Of a stretch of 34,616 nt of DNA, positions 7,441 through 17,029 are shown piece by piece; positions within the stretch are counted from its first letter, which is position 1, and each line of letters starts with the position of its first letter. Source of the stretch: Candidatus Omnitrophota bacterium (GTDB lineage: Bacteria > Omnitrophota > Gorgyraeia > JAFGHF01); NCBI GenBank assembly GCA_020341815.1, contig CP070837.1:956064-990679 (forward strand), in the 5' to 3' direction. Under the pieces are notes generated by a model, which was not told the DNA's origin, made no database searches, and saw only the letters and a list, made by a program, of their open reading frames with translations. A program made the position numbers and the translations under genes.

Positions 7441-8331
7441 TTATATAATCCTGATTTCCGGCTCAAGAAGCACGCCGAATTTCTTCTGCACCTTTCTTTG
7501 AGCCAAATCCATCAAATAAAAGATATCGGAAGATGCCGCATTGGCGCGATTAATAATGAAGTTTGCGTGTTTTTTAGATATCTCGGCCTCGCCTCTTTCT
7601 CTACCCTTCAATCCGCAGGCCTCAATCATTTCTCCTGCAGTCAAGCGGTGAGTGGGATTTTTAAAGATGCAGCCGGCATTTTTTCTATTCAAGTGCTGCT
7701 TCCTTCTCTTCTCTTTTAAGACGGCGGTAATATTTTCCCTAATTTCCTCAGGACTTTTTTCCTTCAGGGCGAACTCTGCCCCCAGCACAATATATTTATC
7801 TAAATTGGATTGGCGGTAGCCGAACTTAACCTGAGCTTTTTTCAAGAGATGTGTCTTACCGTTTCTATCCATCACGGTTACGCCTCTTACCAGATTGCCG
7901 ATGGTTTTCTTGCCTCTTCCGGCATTCATTATTAACGCTCCTCCCACACTGGCCGGAATGCCTGCCAAGGCCTCCCATCCTGCCCATCCCTTCTTCTGGG
8001 CCTGTCTAATCAATTTGGCTAAAGGAAGGCCTGCGCCACAGAAAATGCGATTTTTCTCAACCCTTATTCCGCTGAAGCAAGGGGCACTTAAAGAAATTAT
8101 CATACCCTTAAAGCCCTTATCGCTTACAAGGATATTGCTGCCTCTGCCAATTACAAAGTAGGATATTTTTCTTCTTCTGCAGTTGCAGACCAATTCTTTT
8201 AATTCTGAATAATCTTGAGGTTCGGCCCAGGCATCTGCCGGACCGCCTATCCTTAAGGTCGTATGGATATTCAGCGGCTCCTTAAGGCGCACCTCAGCCT
8301 TTAATTCTTTCAACCAATGCATCGGCAACAC
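7441..8331 (-). CDS. murB: UDP-N-acetylenolpyruvoylglucosamine reductase
   Basis: FAD enzyme that reduces UDP-GlcNAc-enolpyruvate to UDP-MurNAc, the second committed step of peptidoglycan synthesis. The 296-residue protein shows the FAD-binding segments RIGGPADAW, VIGRGSNILVSDKGF and LAGIPASVGGALIMNAG. Late motifs are FGYRQSNL and NAGCIFKNP, and it ends in LEPEIRII. Two in-frame ATGs lie 9 bases apart (8329-8331 and 8320-8322); the longer is given. It overlaps murC by 38 bases, so it is translated as part of the cluster. It ends just before the RAYT insert. Confidence 0.95.
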   Translation of the reverse strand: MLPMHWLKELKAEVRLKEPLNIHTTLRIGGPADAWAEPQDYSELKELVCNCRRRKISYFVIGRGSNILVSDKGFKGMIISLSAPCFSGIRVEKNRIFCGAGLPLAKLIRQAQKKGWAGWEALAGIPASVGGALIMNAGRGKKTIGNLVRGVTVMDRNGKTHLLKKAQVKFGYRQSNLDKYIVLGAEFALKEKSPEEIRENITAVLKEKRRKQHLNRKNAGCIFKNPTHRLTAGEMIEACGLKGRERGEAEISKKHANFIINRANAASSDIFYLMDLAQRKVQKKFGVLLEPEIRII

Positions 8332-9661
8332 TCCCGATATCTCCGGCTCCTATTATTGCCACAAGGTCGCCGGATTGAATCTCGCTAAGCAGGTATTCCA
8401 GGATATCCTTCTTTGGTAAAAAGCGCACATCTTTAACCTGCGCGCTTCTGGCTCGCTGGCAAATACTTTCTGCGGTCACTCCCTCAATGGGGGCTTCGCT
8501 GGCAGCATAAATATCGGTAACCACTAACTGGTCTGCGCCCTGGAAACATCTGCCAAAATCATCCAATAGCGATTTTGTCCGTGTATAGCGGTGAGGCTGA
8601 AAAACAGCCAGTATCCTTTTATGCTTGAAGCCTTTTAAGGCATCGAGCGTAGCTTTGATTTCGGTGGGATGGTGGCCATAATCTTCAAAAATGAGGATAT
8701 CATTTTTTTTCAGCTTCAACTCCAGCCTTCGCCTGACGCCCTGATAATTTGCCAGAGCCCTTTGAATATCGCTGAATTCAAGACCTATCTCCAGACTAAG
8801 CGCTGCCGCGGCCAGGGCATTACAAATATTGTGCCGGCCGGGCACATTCAGAGTAAGCTCGCCCATATCCTTATCTTTATAGACGCAGCCGAAGCGGCTG
8901 AAGTTGTTCTGCATTTTAATATCTCTGGCAAAAATCTGCGCTTGGTGAGATAACCCGAAGCTGAATAACCTCTTATTCAGAGAACGGGCAATCCTGGAAA
9001 GATCCGCATCGTCCAGACAGAAAAAAAGACGCCCTTCGTCTCTGGTGTTGCTTAAAAATCGGCGGAAGGTCTCCTTGATATGGTCCAGGTCCCTGTAATA
9101 ATCCATATGCTCCCGGTCGATATTGGTAACCACCGAATAAAGAGGCCTTAAGCTTAAGAATGAGCCGTCGCTTTCATCGGCCTCCAGAACAAAATAATGA
9201 CCGTCTCCTAAAAAGGCATTGCCGTTAAGGCCGAAAACCTCTCCCCCCACACAAATAGTCGGCTGAAGATGGCACTCCACCAGGATGTGTGAAATTAAAG
9301 AAGCGGTGCTGGTTTTGCCATGGGCTCCGCTGACTGCGATAGATTTTTTCTCGTTTGCCAATAAAGCTAAGGCCTCAGCCCGCGTCAGGACCGGTATATT
9401 TTTAGAATGCGCCCGGATAAGCTCAGGATTATCCTGTTTAACGGCCGAGCTATAAATTACTAAATCAACATCTGTTACATTGGAGGCAGAGTGGCCGATA
9501 AAAACCTGCGCCCCCAGCTTTTTCAATTTTTCAATAAGGGCTGATGCCTTCAGGTCGGAGCCGCTTACCTTCGCGCCCTGGGCCAAAAGGAGCTGGGCAA
9601 TACCGCTCATACCGATACCGCCGATACCCACAAGATGGATTTTTTTCCTATTAGCGAACAT
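8294..9661 (-). CDS. murC: UDP-N-acetylmuramate--L-alanine ligase
   Basis: Adds L-alanine to UDP-MurNAc, using ATP, in the cytoplasm. Length 455 is typical. N-terminal dinucleotide-like motif HLVGIGGIGMSGIA (9-22), ATP loop GAHGKTST (112-119; most homologues have GTHGKTTT, so A and S are mild variants), EADESDGSF, TNIDREHMDYY, GRHNICNALAA, DYGHHPTEIKATL, and FQPHRYTRT near the C-terminus. It overlaps murG by 11 bases and murB by 38. Product goes to MurD. Confidence 0.96.
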   Translation of the reverse strand: MFANRKKIHLVGIGGIGMSGIAQLLLAQGAKVSGSDLKASALIEKLKKLGAQVFIGHSASNVTDVDLVIYSSAVKQDNPELIRAHSKNIPVLTRAEALALLANEKKSIAVSGAHGKTSTASLISHILVECHLQPTICVGGEVFGLNGNAFLGDGHYFVLEADESDGSFLSLRPLYSVVTNIDREHMDYYRDLDHIKETFRRFLSNTRDEGRLFFCLDDADLSRIARSLNKRLFSFGLSHQAQIFARDIKMQNNFSRFGCVYKDKDMGELTLNVPGRHNICNALAAAALSLEIGLEFSDIQRALANYQGVRRRLELKLKKNDILIFEDYGHHPTEIKATLDALKGFKHKRILAVFQPHRYTRTKSLLDDFGRCFQGADQLVVTDIYAASEAPIEGVTAESICQRARSAQVKDVRFLPKKDILEYLLSEIQSGDLVAIIGAGDIGSVADALVERIKG

Positions 9662-10766
9662 GGGCCTCTCTGTATAAAGTAAGCACTTCTTCTTTTAGAT
9701 TACCTGCCGCAGCAGGCATCTCGAGTGACTTAATTTTCTGCGATAAATCCCTGCGCAAGCTCTCCCTGCTCATCAACTCAAGCAACGCCTTTTCAAAATC
9801 CTTATCCAGCGCGCCCTCATCCCAAACCAAAGCCGCCCCCTGGCGCTTTAAAAACAAGGCGTTCTCCTTTTGGTGGGCGCCGGCGTGAGAATATGGTATA
9901 AAAAGGCAGGCCAACCCAAAGCCGGCTGCCTCAAAAATAGTGCTTGCCCCTGCGCGCCCAATCAACAAATCGGCACACCTGTAAGCAGCGGGCATATCTT
10001 CCAGGAAATCAAATACGCAGGAGACAACGCCCATGCTGGCATATCTTGCCTTAACATAGGAAAAATCTCTCCTGCCGGATAGATGGATTAGGCGCAGGCG
10101 GCTGCGAAGTTCCCTGTCCATACCGCTTAGACAATTGAGTACCAGCTCATTAATATTATGCGCGCCCTGACTGCCGCCCAAAACCAGTATCGTAAGCTTC
10201 TCTTTATCTGCTGCGAAGCTGTCCAGGGGGGCGCTATTGCAATCCTTCCTCTGCCTGCGCAAAGGCAATCCCGTCTTTATAGCCTTATCCCCCTTGCCAA
10301 AAAACTTCTTGGTATCCTCAAAGGTTACGGCCACTCTATTGCTAATCCAACCTAAGAAACGATTTGCCCGCCCGGGAACAAGGTTCTGCTCGTGAATAAG
10401 CGCAGGGATATCAAGTATACGCCCCACGATTAGCGGGGCAAAAGATGTGTGGCCTCCAAATCCCACAATTACCTGCGGCCTGTACCTTAATATGATAAAA
10501 AATGATTCAATACAGGCCCAAAGCAGCCTTAAGCCAAAAGAAATACACTTCAAGGAAAACCTATAAGGCAAAGGAGCAGAGCTTATGCTTTTTATTTGTA
10601 TATCGCCAGAGACAACCCCGCGCCTGAGATATTCCCTGTCTCGGGGATGCCTTGAGATAACTATTCTGACTGATGAGTCTTTGTCTTCCTTTTTCAGCTC
10701 TTCAATCAAAGCCAAAGCAGGAAATATATGTCCTGCGGTTCCTCCGCAGGCAATCAATATCCTCAT
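9651..10766 (-). CDS. murG: Lipid II synthase: UDP-GlcNAc transferase to lipid I
   Basis: Peripheral membrane glycosyltransferase (GT28) that adds GlcNAc to lipid I on the cytoplasmic face. It has 371 residues. Family motifs: CGGTAGHIFPALAL at the N-terminus, VGFGGHTSFAP, ALIHEQNLVPGRANR, VLGGSQGAHNINE (second glycine loop), and GRAGASTIFEA followed by PYSHAGAHQKENA, which form the UDP-GlcNAc site. It overlaps ftsW by 4 bases (ATGA) and murC by 11. Confidence 0.96.
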   Translation of the reverse strand: MRILIACGGTAGHIFPALALIEELKKEDKDSSVRIVISRHPRDREYLRRGVVSGDIQIKSISSAPLPYRFSLKCISFGLRLLWACIESFFIILRYRPQVIVGFGGHTSFAPLIVGRILDIPALIHEQNLVPGRANRFLGWISNRVAVTFEDTKKFFGKGDKAIKTGLPLRRQRKDCNSAPLDSFAADKEKLTILVLGGSQGAHNINELVLNCLSGMDRELRSRLRLIHLSGRRDFSYVKARYASMGVVSCVFDFLEDMPAAYRCADLLIGRAGASTIFEAAGFGLACLFIPYSHAGAHQKENALFLKRQGAALVWDEGALDKDFEKALLELMSRESLRRDLSQKIKSLEMPAAAGNLKEEVLTLYREAHVR

Positions 10767-11860
10767 AGTTTTCGCTCCTGGAAATAACGGTCTCTGGCCG
10801 AGTTTAGAAGCAGGCCCACTGCCATCATATTAAAGATTAAGGAAGAACCGCCGTAACTGATAAACGGTAAAGGCAGGCCCTTGGTGGGAAGAGCGCCGCA
10901 GACCACCCCTATATGCAGACAGGCCGAAAGCACAATGCTTACCACTATGCCGAAACTGGCCAGCTGGGTAAAGGAGTTCATAGAGCGCAGAGAAATCTTC
11001 ATCCCCTGCCAGAGAAAAATCATAAAAAGGACTATAATAGAGACTGTGCCGATTAAACCCATCTCTTCTCCGATTATAGAAAAAATAAAATCTGTCTGGG
11101 CCGCGGGAAGATAAAGCAATTTCTGCCGGCTCTGACCTAAACCCACCCCCCACAAGCCCCCCAGACCCAAAGCAAGATATGACTGAACAAGTTGAAAACC
11201 GCTTCCTCTTGCAGAGGCCCAGGGATCCAAGTAAGCAAGGATTCGCCGCTTGCGATAAGGGACGTTGAATATGGCAAAATAAAGAGCGGGCAACGATACA
11301 ACTCCCAGGCTCACGATATAAGCAAGTCTTACCCCGGCCACAAAAAATAAAAGCACAGTTACGATGCCAAGCCCTAAGGCACTGCCTAAATCCGGCTGCA
11401 CAAGGATAAACAAACCCGCTATGGCCACTACTATAAAGGCAAATAAAGCGCGCCTGCCCCACAGCTTTTTTTCCCTGTCCGATAAAATATCCGACAGAAA
11501 TAAAATAGCCGCCCACTTAACCAGTTCGCTTGGCTGAAAACTAAAAACTCCTATTTTAAACCACCGCCTGGCGCCGCCGACTTCCTTGCCCAGCTGCGGC
11601 ACAAACACTAAAGCTAGAAGCGTCAGGGAAAGGATAAAAAGCGGTTTTGCCCAGCGGCGGATAACATGCATATCCAAACTCATAACAAAGGCGGTGAGAA
11701 TTGCGCCTACAAGAAGATAAAACAAATGGCGCTTGAGAAAAAATGTAGTGGAATGATATTTTTCAAAAGAAAACACGGCACTGGAACTATAGACCATAAC
11801 AACGCCTACGCAGAGTAAAACAATCGTAATCATAAATATGGAAATTCTTATTCGCCGCAT
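10763..11860 (-). CDS. ftsW: SEDS glycosyltransferase FtsW
   Basis: Polytopic membrane protein of the SEDS family that polymerises lipid II at the septum together with the FtsI-type transpeptidase. The 365 residues are almost wholly hydrophobic helices. Family signatures are MVYSSSAV near the N-terminus, GGARRWFKIGVFSFQPSELVK (written over about residues 94-114), LVQPDLGSA, LGLGGLWGVGLG, TDFIFSIIGEEMGL and LPLPFISYGGSS. Position beside murG and in the same run as ftsI favours FtsW over RodA. It starts 9 bases after the murD stop and overlaps murG by 4. Confidence 0.94.
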   Translation of the reverse strand: MRRIRISIFMITIVLLCVGVVMVYSSSAVFSFEKYHSTTFFLKRHLFYLLVGAILTAFVMSLDMHVIRRWAKPLFILSLTLLALVFVPQLGKEVGGARRWFKIGVFSFQPSELVKWAAILFLSDILSDREKKLWGRRALFAFIVVAIAGLFILVQPDLGSALGLGIVTVLLFFVAGVRLAYIVSLGVVSLPALYFAIFNVPYRKRRILAYLDPWASARGSGFQLVQSYLALGLGGLWGVGLGQSRQKLLYLPAAQTDFIFSIIGEEMGLIGTVSIIVLFMIFLWQGMKISLRSMNSFTQLASFGIVVSIVLSACLHIGVVCGALPTKGLPLPFISYGGSSLIFNMMAVGLLLNSARDRYFQERKL

Positions 11861-11869
11861 CTGGATTAC

Positions 11870-13129
11870 CTAACTTAAATTGCGCACCGCCTGCTTAAAG
11901 ATCCTGCCCCGCTCGGCATAATCACTAAACATATCAAAACTGGCGCACATCGGGGAAAGCAAGATGCAATCGCCTGAGCGGGCAAGGCCAAAGGCGCATT
12001 TTACGGCCTCTTGAAGAGTAAGAGCTGTCTCTATCCTCAAGCTACCCCGAAAAAGGCTCTCAATCTTCTCTTTTGCCTCTCCCAGCAAGACCATCGCCCG
12101 AACCTTATCCTTTATCTTTTCTCTAACTACCGCGAAATCACTTCCCTTATCTTTTCCTCCCGCAATTAAGATTACAGGTTTTTGTAACACGCGCAGCGCC
12201 CAAAGGGTAGAATCCACATTGGTAGCCTTTGAGTCATTAATAAACTCGACTCCTTTAATCTCCGCAACAACTTCCAGACGATGCTCGATTCCTTTAAAGT
12301 TACGGCAGACATCTTTTGCTAAATTTTCGTCGATACCAAACAGCGAAGCAATGGCTAAGGCGGCCACCTGGTTATCGTTCAACTCTTTTAGGCCTTCTGT
12401 ATCATTCCTAGAAAAATAAAGCACCCGGGCTTTGGTCTTCTCCGCCATTTTTAAGCCTTCGCTATCCGCCTTAAGAAGCGCCCAATCCTCTTTGTCCTGA
12501 TTAGAAAAAATGCGGCATTTCGCCGCAACGTATTCATCTAAATCCGCATATCTATCCAGGTGGTCGGGGCTTAAGTTGAGAACTGCCGCCACCTTCGGCT
12601 TAAACTTATCTATGGTCTCAAGCTGAAAAGAGCTTACCTCTAGTACAACTACATCACGACCCGTAAGGCCCAAGACCTCATTACTAAAGGCATTGCCTAT
12701 ATTGCCGCACAAAACACATTTTCTTCCCGCAGCGCGAAAAATCCGTTCCACCAAGGTCGAAACCGTGGTCTTGCCGTTTGTTCCGGTAATAGCGATTACC
12801 GGGGCAGGACAAAACCTAAAGGCCAGCTCTATCTCGCTGATAACGGGGATGCCTTCTTTTTTAGCAGATGCAATCGGCAGAGAGTCCAGGGGCACGCCAG
12901 GTGAGACTATGACCAAATCACAACCCCGAACAAACCCCTCTGTGTGCCGGCCTATTTCTGCATCAACTATATTTTTTTCATCTAATTTGGCGAGGTTCTC
13001 TCTAAGGCGGGGAGTATCAAGACAATCGGTAACAACTACCCTTGCTCCTTTGGCGGCCAAAAGCTTAATAGCCGCCAAGCCGCTCCTTTGCAAACCGACA
13101 ACCGCTACCTTTTTATTGCTTAAATCCAT
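11870..13129 (-). CDS. murD: UDP-N-acetylmuramoyl-L-alanine--D-glutamate ligase
   Basis: Adds D-glutamate to UDP-MurNAc-L-Ala. The ATG at 13127-13129 (MDLSNKKVAVVGLQRSG) is chosen over a longer in-frame start at 13201: the extra 24 residues would overlap the end of mraY, have no family likeness, and place the Rossmann-type VVGLQRSGLAA too far from the N-terminus. From this start the protein is 419 residues, normal for the family. ATP loop ITGTNGKTT at about 114-122; later LEVSSFQLE, NLSPDHLDRY, GIEHRLE, NDSKATN and AGGKDKG. It begins 14 bases after the mraY stop; the ribosome binding site is poor, so translation is probably coupled to mraY. Confidence 0.93.
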   Translation of the reverse strand: MDLSNKKVAVVGLQRSGLAAIKLLAAKGARVVVTDCLDTPRLRENLAKLDEKNIVDAEIGRHTEGFVRGCDLVIVSPGVPLDSLPIASAKKEGIPVISEIELAFRFCPAPVIAITGTNGKTTVSTLVERIFRAAGRKCVLCGNIGNAFSNEVLGLTGRDVVVLEVSSFQLETIDKFKPKVAAVLNLSPDHLDRYADLDEYVAAKCRIFSNQDKEDWALLKADSEGLKMAEKTKARVLYFSRNDTEGLKELNDNQVAALAIASLFGIDENLAKDVCRNFKGIEHRLEVVAEIKGVEFINDSKATNVDSTLWALRVLQKPVILIAGGKDKGSDFAVVREKIKDKVRAMVLLGEAKEKIESLFRGSLRIETALTLQEAVKCAFGLARSGDCILLSPMCASFDMFSDYAERGRIFKQAVRNLS

Positions 13130-13143
13130 TTTTTGCTTTCTGT

Positions 13144-14235
13144 TTAACGTAATTTTAAAGTAGCCAGGCTCAAAAGGGCCAAGATTGCCGCAATAATCCA
13201 AAATCTTATAGTCACCTTTGTTTCCGATAAACCTCGTAACTGAAAATGATGGTGCAAGGGCGCAACTAAAAAGATGCGCTTCCCTCTCAGCTTAAAGGAA
13301 ATCACCTGCGAGATTACGGAGAGGGCCTCGGCAACGAATATGCCTCCGGCCAGAAGCAAAAGCAGCTCTTTCTTGATTAATACCGCTACTACCCCTATCG
13401 CTCCACCAAGGCTTAAAGAACCAGTATCGCCCATAAAGACCTCGGCAGGGTGAGAATTAAACCAGAGAAAGCCCAGTGCCGCCCCTACAATATTGGCGCA
13501 AAAGACCGTCAATTCACCGCTTCCGGCTATATGGTGAATTTGCAGATAAGAGCTGATTTTGGCGTGGCCCGTAACGTAGCTGAATATGCTGTAAGTCACG
13601 CCCACCATAATCATGCACCCCAGGGCCAACCCATCCAGGCCATCGGTAAGATTAACGGCATTGGATGAGCCCACAATCACCAGGGCAACAAAGATGATGT
13701 AAAAAATACCTAAATTAATAACCAAATCTTTGAGAAAAGGCACATCCACAGTACGACTTATCTGGGGGTCATAAAACACAAAAAAACCCACAATCACAGC
13801 CAGGATAGACTGGCCTAAGAGTTTTGTGGTTACGGTCATCCCTTTGGAGCGCCTGGTGATAAACTTCATATAATCATCCATAAACCCGACCATGCCCAGC
13901 CAAAACATAGAAAACAAAGCCAGCAAAATATATCTATTATCCAGTCTGGCCCAGAGCAAGGTAGAAGTAATTGTGGAAAATAGAATTAAAAGGCCGCCCA
14001 TAGTGGGCCTGCCTTTTTTCTTATGATGCAGGCAATGTAATTGCGGACATATATTGTGCTCAATGATATTCTCGCCAATCTTAAGATGCGATAATTTTCT
14101 GATTAGCCAGGGGCCGAAACATATACATAACAAAAATGTGGTTGTGCTGCCCATAGCCGCCCTGAAGGTGATATACTTGAAGACATTGAATCCAAAAAAT
14201 ATTTCCCTTAACGGATAGAAGAGTTCATAAAGCAT
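13144..14235 (-). CDS. mraY: Phospho-MurNAc-pentapeptide transferase
   Basis: Integral membrane enzyme that transfers phospho-MurNAc-pentapeptide to undecaprenyl phosphate, making lipid I. 363 residues with about ten membrane helices. Diagnostic motifs: RPTMGGLLIL, GFMDDYMK (catalytic aspartates), SSNAVNLTDGLDGLA, FMGDTGSLSLGG and VAPLHHHFQL (the HHH motif). The start overlaps the end of murF by 28 bases, an unusually long overlap that suggests coupled translation. Confidence 0.96.
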   Translation of the reverse strand: MLYELFYPLREIFFGFNVFKYITFRAAMGSTTTFLLCICFGPWLIRKLSHLKIGENIIEHNICPQLHCLHHKKKGRPTMGGLLILFSTITSTLLWARLDNRYILLALFSMFWLGMVGFMDDYMKFITRRSKGMTVTTKLLGQSILAVIVGFFVFYDPQISRTVDVPFLKDLVINLGIFYIIFVALVIVGSSNAVNLTDGLDGLALGCMIMVGVTYSIFSYVTGHAKISSYLQIHHIAGSGELTVFCANIVGAALGFLWFNSHPAEVFMGDTGSLSLGGAIGVVAVLIKKELLLLLAGGIFVAEALSVISQVISFKLRGKRIFLVAPLHHHFQLRGLSETKVTIRFWIIAAILALLSLATLKLR

Positions 14236-15584
14236 TTAAGTATCCTCTCCATTTGTGTGGCCCTTGAGCCTTTGATTAAAACTGCATCGCCGCTTTTAAT
14301 AACTTTTGTTAAAAACTTCTCCGCCTGCCAGACTCTCTCAAAGGAGCGGATTGCTTCCTGAGGCATCCCTCTATATCTGGCGCCGGAGGCGATATTGCGT
14401 GAAAGGCTTCCTGCCGTAATCAAAAAATCTATTTTGCCTTCGGCGATCCGCTCGCCTATATTCGAGTGCAGCTTCTCTGCCTGAGGTCCCAATTCCATCA
14501 TATCTCCGCAAACTACTACCTTCTTTCCCTTGACTTTCAAGCCTTTTAAGAAATCAAGGGCACAGATAAAAGAGGCGGGATTGGAATTATAGCAATCCTT
14601 GATTATCTTGATATTATTACGCCTTACTATTTGCATACGCATAGGCACACCCTTAAAGGCCTTGAGGGCCTGCCTTATTTCATCGTAGCTAATCTTAAAA
14701 GACCTGGCTACGGCAATACCGGCTAAGGCATTGTAAACATTGTGCCGCCCCGAGGCCTTCAAGACAATGGGCTTTTTTCCGTTCAACAAAAATGCGGTCT
14801 CTTTCTGCGTAGAGCGGACAACTTTTCCGTAAAAGTCGCTGGTGTCGTTAAGGCCGAAGGTAACCTTCCGGAAAAAACCCCCGTTGACTTGCGAGAGAAG
14901 CTCATCGTCATTGTTAATAATGAGCTTGCCCTCTTTGGGTAAATTTCCCGTCAGTTCAAGCTTAGCCCTTAAAACCCCTTTAAGAGTCTTAAAGTATTCC
15001 AGATGGGAAGGGCCAATATTGGTAATCACGCCTATTGCCGGCTTAACCATCCGGGAAAGCTCATTTATCTCGCCTCTATGGTTGGCGCCGATTTCGAAAA
15101 CGGCAACCTGATGCCTGGGGCGAAGGCGCAACATGCTCAAGGATACACCGATATAGTTATTCTGCGTCCCCGGATTGCACAAGACGCTGAATCGCTTCTT
15201 GAGAATCTCCTTAAGCATCTCTTTTGTGCTGGTCTTGCCGTTGCTTCCGGTAACCGCAACTACGGGAATATCGAACTTCATCCGGTGGTAACGGGCAAGC
15301 GCGCCTAAGGCGCAACGCGTGTCTTTTACTTTAATCAAAGGGATATCCCCTGCGCCTTTTAAGGACCCACAATGACTATTTTCAAATACTACGGCCCCCG
15401 CTCCCCGGCGCAAGGCCCGATGAATAAAGCTGTGCCCGTCAAAACGCTCACCCCGGATAGGCACAAAAAGCTCATTTGGCTTTATGGTGCGGGAATCTAT
15501 AGAGACACCTCTGACTTTTTTATTTCTACCCGGATTAACCAGGCTTCCGCCCGTGGCTTTTAATATTTCTTCGAGGGTAAACAC
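14208..15584 (-). CDS. murF: UDP-MurNAc-tripeptide--D-alanyl-D-alanine ligase
   Basis: Adds the D-Ala-D-Ala dipeptide to complete the UDP-MurNAc-pentapeptide. 458 residues, normal length. Motifs: GVSIDSRTIKPNELFVPI (substrate domain), AVTGSNGKTSTKEML (ATP loop, about 110-124), GTQNNYIGV, FEIGANHRGEI, TNIGPSHLEYF, and DCYNSNPASF late. It overlaps murE by 25 bases and mraY by 28. The dipeptide substrate comes from Ddl, encoded downstream in the same run. Confidence 0.96.
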   Translation of the reverse strand: MFTLEEILKATGGSLVNPGRNKKVRGVSIDSRTIKPNELFVPIRGERFDGHSFIHRALRRGAGAVVFENSHCGSLKGAGDIPLIKVKDTRCALGALARYHRMKFDIPVVAVTGSNGKTSTKEMLKEILKKRFSVLCNPGTQNNYIGVSLSMLRLRPRHQVAVFEIGANHRGEINELSRMVKPAIGVITNIGPSHLEYFKTLKGVLRAKLELTGNLPKEGKLIINNDDELLSQVNGGFFRKVTFGLNDTSDFYGKVVRSTQKETAFLLNGKKPIVLKASGRHNVYNALAGIAVARSFKISYDEIRQALKAFKGVPMRMQIVRRNNIKIIKDCYNSNPASFICALDFLKGLKVKGKKVVVCGDMMELGPQAEKLHSNIGERIAEGKIDFLITAGSLSRNIASGARYRGMPQEAIRSFERVWQAEKFLTKVIKSGDAVLIKGSRATQMERILKCFMNSSIR

Positions 15585-17029
15585 CGCAATATTTTCCTTA
15601 TCGCCTTGTGGTCGCTGAAAGGAACGGTCTTATCGGCAAATACCAGTGAGGATTCATGGCCTTTACCGGCAATTACCACCGTGTCTTTCTCACCCGCAAG
15701 AGAAAGCGCCTCTCTGATAGCCTTGAATCTATCCAGCACAACCTTATAATTATTTGTCTTACCGCCCAGGCCCCTTAAGATATCGCAAGCTATTCTTTCG
15801 GGGTCTTCGCTGCGCGGATTATCAGAGGTTACAATTGTAAAATCCGAAAGCTCTTTGGCCACCCTGCCCATTGCCGGTCTTTTGCTTTTATCCCTGTCTC
15901 CTCCGCAGCCAAACACCAGGATAATCCTGTTCTTGCTGATTTGCCTTAAGGCCTTAAGAATCTTCTCCAGGCCATCCTGGGTATGGGCATAGTCAACAAA
16001 CACGGGAAAGCTCTGCCCGCAATCAATGCGCTCCAGGCGCCCGCAGACAGTATCCAGACGCCTTACTCCTTGAGCGATATGAGAAAAATCTATATCCTCC
16101 GCAACCGCTGCGCCTATAGCGGCAAGGATATTATAGACATTATGCCTTCCGATAAGCGGGCTCTTTATCTTTACTTCACCCCGCGGAGTAAGTACTGTAA
16201 AAGAACTCCCTTTCATGGTCAGCTTCAAATCCCTTGCCTGTATCTGTGCGGGACGCTCTATGCCAAAGGTCAAAAGGCGGGACTTAATATTCTTAATGAG
16301 CCTTCTGCCCCAGATGTCATCACTATTAACTATTGCCCAGGCATTAGGGTTTAAATCTTTAAACAGGCACGCCTTTGAGGAAAAATAATCCTTCATATTT
16401 GCGTGATAGTCCAGGTGCTCCCGGCTTAAATTTGTAAATATGGCGGAAGAAAAATCTATTTTCCTGACCCTGTCCTGACTAAGCGCATGGCTGGATACCT
16501 CCATTACAGCATATCTGGCTTTAGCAAGCAGAGTCTGACGCAATAAAGACTGCAGCATGTCCGGGGAAGGCGTTGTGTTTGAGGCAGGATAATTTTTACG
16601 GCCCAGCCTGTAATTTATTGTGCCGATTACGCCGCAGGGGTTTCCTGCCAAGCGAAGAATCTTCTCAATAAGATAGGAAACGCTGGTCTTGCCGTTGGTG
16701 CCGGTTATCCCCAGCACCTTAAGCTTCTTTGCCGGGTGAGCAAAGAATGCGGCTGACACATCGGCTAAAGAGGCCCTTGAATCCTTAACTAAAATCTTTG
16801 CCACCTTATTGCCGAGAGATAAATCCTTCTGGATAATCACTGCCCTGGCCCCTTTATCTACTGCCTGCTTCAAGAAGCGGTGCCCATCGGACTTTTCCCC
16901 TTTTATAGCTACAAATAAATATCCCGGCCCGACCTTAGCGGAATGCGAGGATATCCCTTTAATCCGGCAATCGCTGATATTTTCCAGGCGCCGGTAATCC
17001 AAATCCTCAATTAACTTTTTTAGTCTCAT
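15560..17029 (-). CDS. murE: UDP-MurNAc-L-Ala-D-Glu--meso-diaminopimelate ligase
   Basis: Adds the third residue of the stem peptide. 489 residues. ATP loop GITGTNGKTS (107-116), NTTPSPDMLQ, MEVSSHAL, TNLSREHLDYHANM, the lysine of SSKACLF (K220) that is carbamylated in homologues, and FGCGGDRDKSKRP. The C-terminal motif SDNPRSEDP (DNPR at 403-406) is the form known from meso-diaminopimelate enzymes; lysine-adding enzymes differ here. So the cell wall is predicted to be the DAP type. It overlaps ftsI by 23 bases and murF by 25. Confidence 0.96.
   Translation of the reverse strand: MRLKKLIEDLDYRRLENISDCRIKGISSHSAKVGPGYLFVAIKGEKSDGHRFLKQAVDKGARAVIIQKDLSLGNKVAKILVKDSRASLADVSAAFFAHPAKKLKVLGITGTNGKTSVSYLIEKILRLAGNPCGVIGTINYRLGRKNYPASNTTPSPDMLQSLLRQTLLAKARYAVMEVSSHALSQDRVRKIDFSSAIFTNLSREHLDYHANMKDYFSSKACLFKDLNPNAWAIVNSDDIWGRRLIKNIKSRLLTFGIERPAQIQARDLKLTMKGSSFTVLTPRGEVKIKSPLIGRHNVYNILAAIGAAVAEDIDFSHIAQGVRRLDTVCGRLERIDCGQSFPVFVDYAHTQDGLEKILKALRQISKNRIILVFGCGGDRDKSKRPAMGRVAKELSDFTIVTSDNPRSEDPERIACDILRGLGGKTNNYKVVLDRFKAIREALSLAGEKDTVVIAGKGHESSLVFADKTVPFSDHKAIRKILRCLPSKKY

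Noticed and set aside
10830-11516. Minus-strand ORF of 228 codons
   Set aside because: Out-of-frame reading of ftsW; composition rich in Cys, Gly and Ser, no family likeness, while the ftsW frame has all SEDS motifs.
12693-13163. Plus-strand ORF of 156 codons
   Set aside because: Antisense shadow of murD; the murD frame has full family motifs.
13130-13201. Longer N-terminus for murD (24 extra residues)
   Set aside because: Overlaps mraY, lacks family likeness, and would push the nucleotide-binding loop away from the N-terminus.
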